Shown one piece after another: positions 63,615 to 64,000 of a stretch of 64,000 bases of DNA. The stretch's first letter is position 1, and each line of letters begins with the position of its first letter. Source of the DNA: Notospermus geniculatus (taxonomy: Eukaryota; Nemertea; Pilidiophora; Heteronemertea; Lineidae); contig NMRB01000843.1 of NCBI GenBank assembly GCA_002633025.1, positions 69,100 to 133,099 of the forward strand, read 5' to 3'. A program made the position numbers and the translations under genes. Below the pieces are notes generated by a model. That model did no database searches. It was not told the DNA's origin and saw only the letters and a list, made by a program, of their open reading frames with translations.

Positions 63615-63760
63615 ATGAGTTCGCAAATGGACGCTGAGGAGGGGTGCAACCCGAAGCCCTCCACGGAGCTGACGAGTACGCCCCTGAAGATGAAACCGAG
63701 GGTTTCGTACAAGGATGTACCCCCAGGGCAGGGACCACTGCTGAACAAGAAACATTACAG
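63615..63760 (+). CDS. First coding exon of an unidentified gene (continues beyond window)
   Basis: ATG 63615 opens 48 codons plus two bases to a consensus donor ACAG|GTAATG at 63761. The peptide is hydrophilic and Pro/Lys-rich (MSSQMDAEEGC to LLNKKHY), has no signal peptide or membrane segment, and looks like the cytoplasmic N-terminus of a larger protein. The open frame extends upstream to 63576 through an earlier non-ATG or ATG-less stretch, so I use the first in-frame ATG in good context. I do not recognise the family. No further exon of it is visible in the last 240 bases. Confidence 0.5.
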
Positions 63761-63916
63761 GTAATGCTCTTTTCATTGTGGATTTTATGTTTGTCGATAT
63801 TTTGTTGATGTCTTGTTGGTTTTTTATACCAGGATTTAGCTGTCAAAGTGAGATGAAAACTGATTCCACTTAGGAGCTGGACGGCAGCACTGGAAATTCC
63901 CAGTCCAGTTACACCC

Positions 63917-64000
63917 ACCAGGGCCGTAGCTAGTGAGGGACTCGCGATAAAACAATGAACATGAAGACATGTATTTATCTTTTCGACAGCCCCCGCCATC
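63917..64000. mobile_element. Possible left end of a CAGGGCCGTAGCTA element
   Basis: Starts CAGGGCCGTAGCTAGTGAGG, matching the left terminus of the element at 25061. The rest lies beyond the window, so neither the right end nor a target duplication can be checked. Confidence 0.4.

Overview
This window looks like metazoan nuclear DNA, most probably from a marine invertebrate deuterostome such as an echinoderm. The evidence is spliced genes with GT/AG introns, a eukaryotic tRNA, very many short inverted-repeat (MITE-like) elements, frequent taggcctac and acatgtac words, and lineage-style tandem arrays of single-exon receptors. The species is inferred, not proven. The assembly has two N gaps (26122-26298 and 47840-48045) and six isolated N bases (1615, 8559, 19268, 29665, 32901, 38182). 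Most of these behave like contig joins, so several apparent duplications and truncations may be artefacts.

Region 1 (about 0.8-11.2 kb, + strand) is a tandem array of intronless class A (rhodopsin-like) GPCR genes. Three are complete (2186-3274, 5674-6741, 10093-11127). Three are partial (865-1614, 7777-8558, 9671-10064). They sit in units of about 2 kb whose 5' and 3' flanks are also duplicated, and they resemble the expanded single-exon chemosensory-type GPCR families of echinoderms.

Region 2 (15.9-35.2 kb, + strand) is one spliced gene. I could phase nine exons from start to stop, giving a predicted protein of about 1,419 residues with three PH domains and a C-terminal coiled coil, roughly like an extended AFAP-type adaptor. 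A block with exons 5-7 is present twice. Including both copies breaks the frame, so this is either an uncollapsed haplotype or a mutually exclusive cassette. A tRNA-Val(CAC) gene lies antisense in intron 2.

Region 3 (36.7-55.4 kb, - strand) is a tandem cluster of otopetrin-like multi-pass membrane proteins (the proton channel family). Three are intact (44663-46621, 49622-51583, 53075-55015). One (36738-38937) is broken by a 184-bp hairpin transposon with a clean target duplication. A fifth copy, interrupted by a gap, is probably an assembly overlap. Conserved splice signals lie just upstream of the start codons.

Region 4 (55.4-63.6 kb) is gene-poor and rich in minisatellites and hairpin elements. 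At 63.6 kb the first coding exon of an unidentified + strand gene begins and runs out of the window.

Across the window, comparison of paralogous flanks exposes empty sites for several mobile elements. Five elements share CAGGGCCG-like termini, G-rich and C-rich subterminal tracts and exact 5-bp target duplications; I cannot assign this family to a known superfamily.
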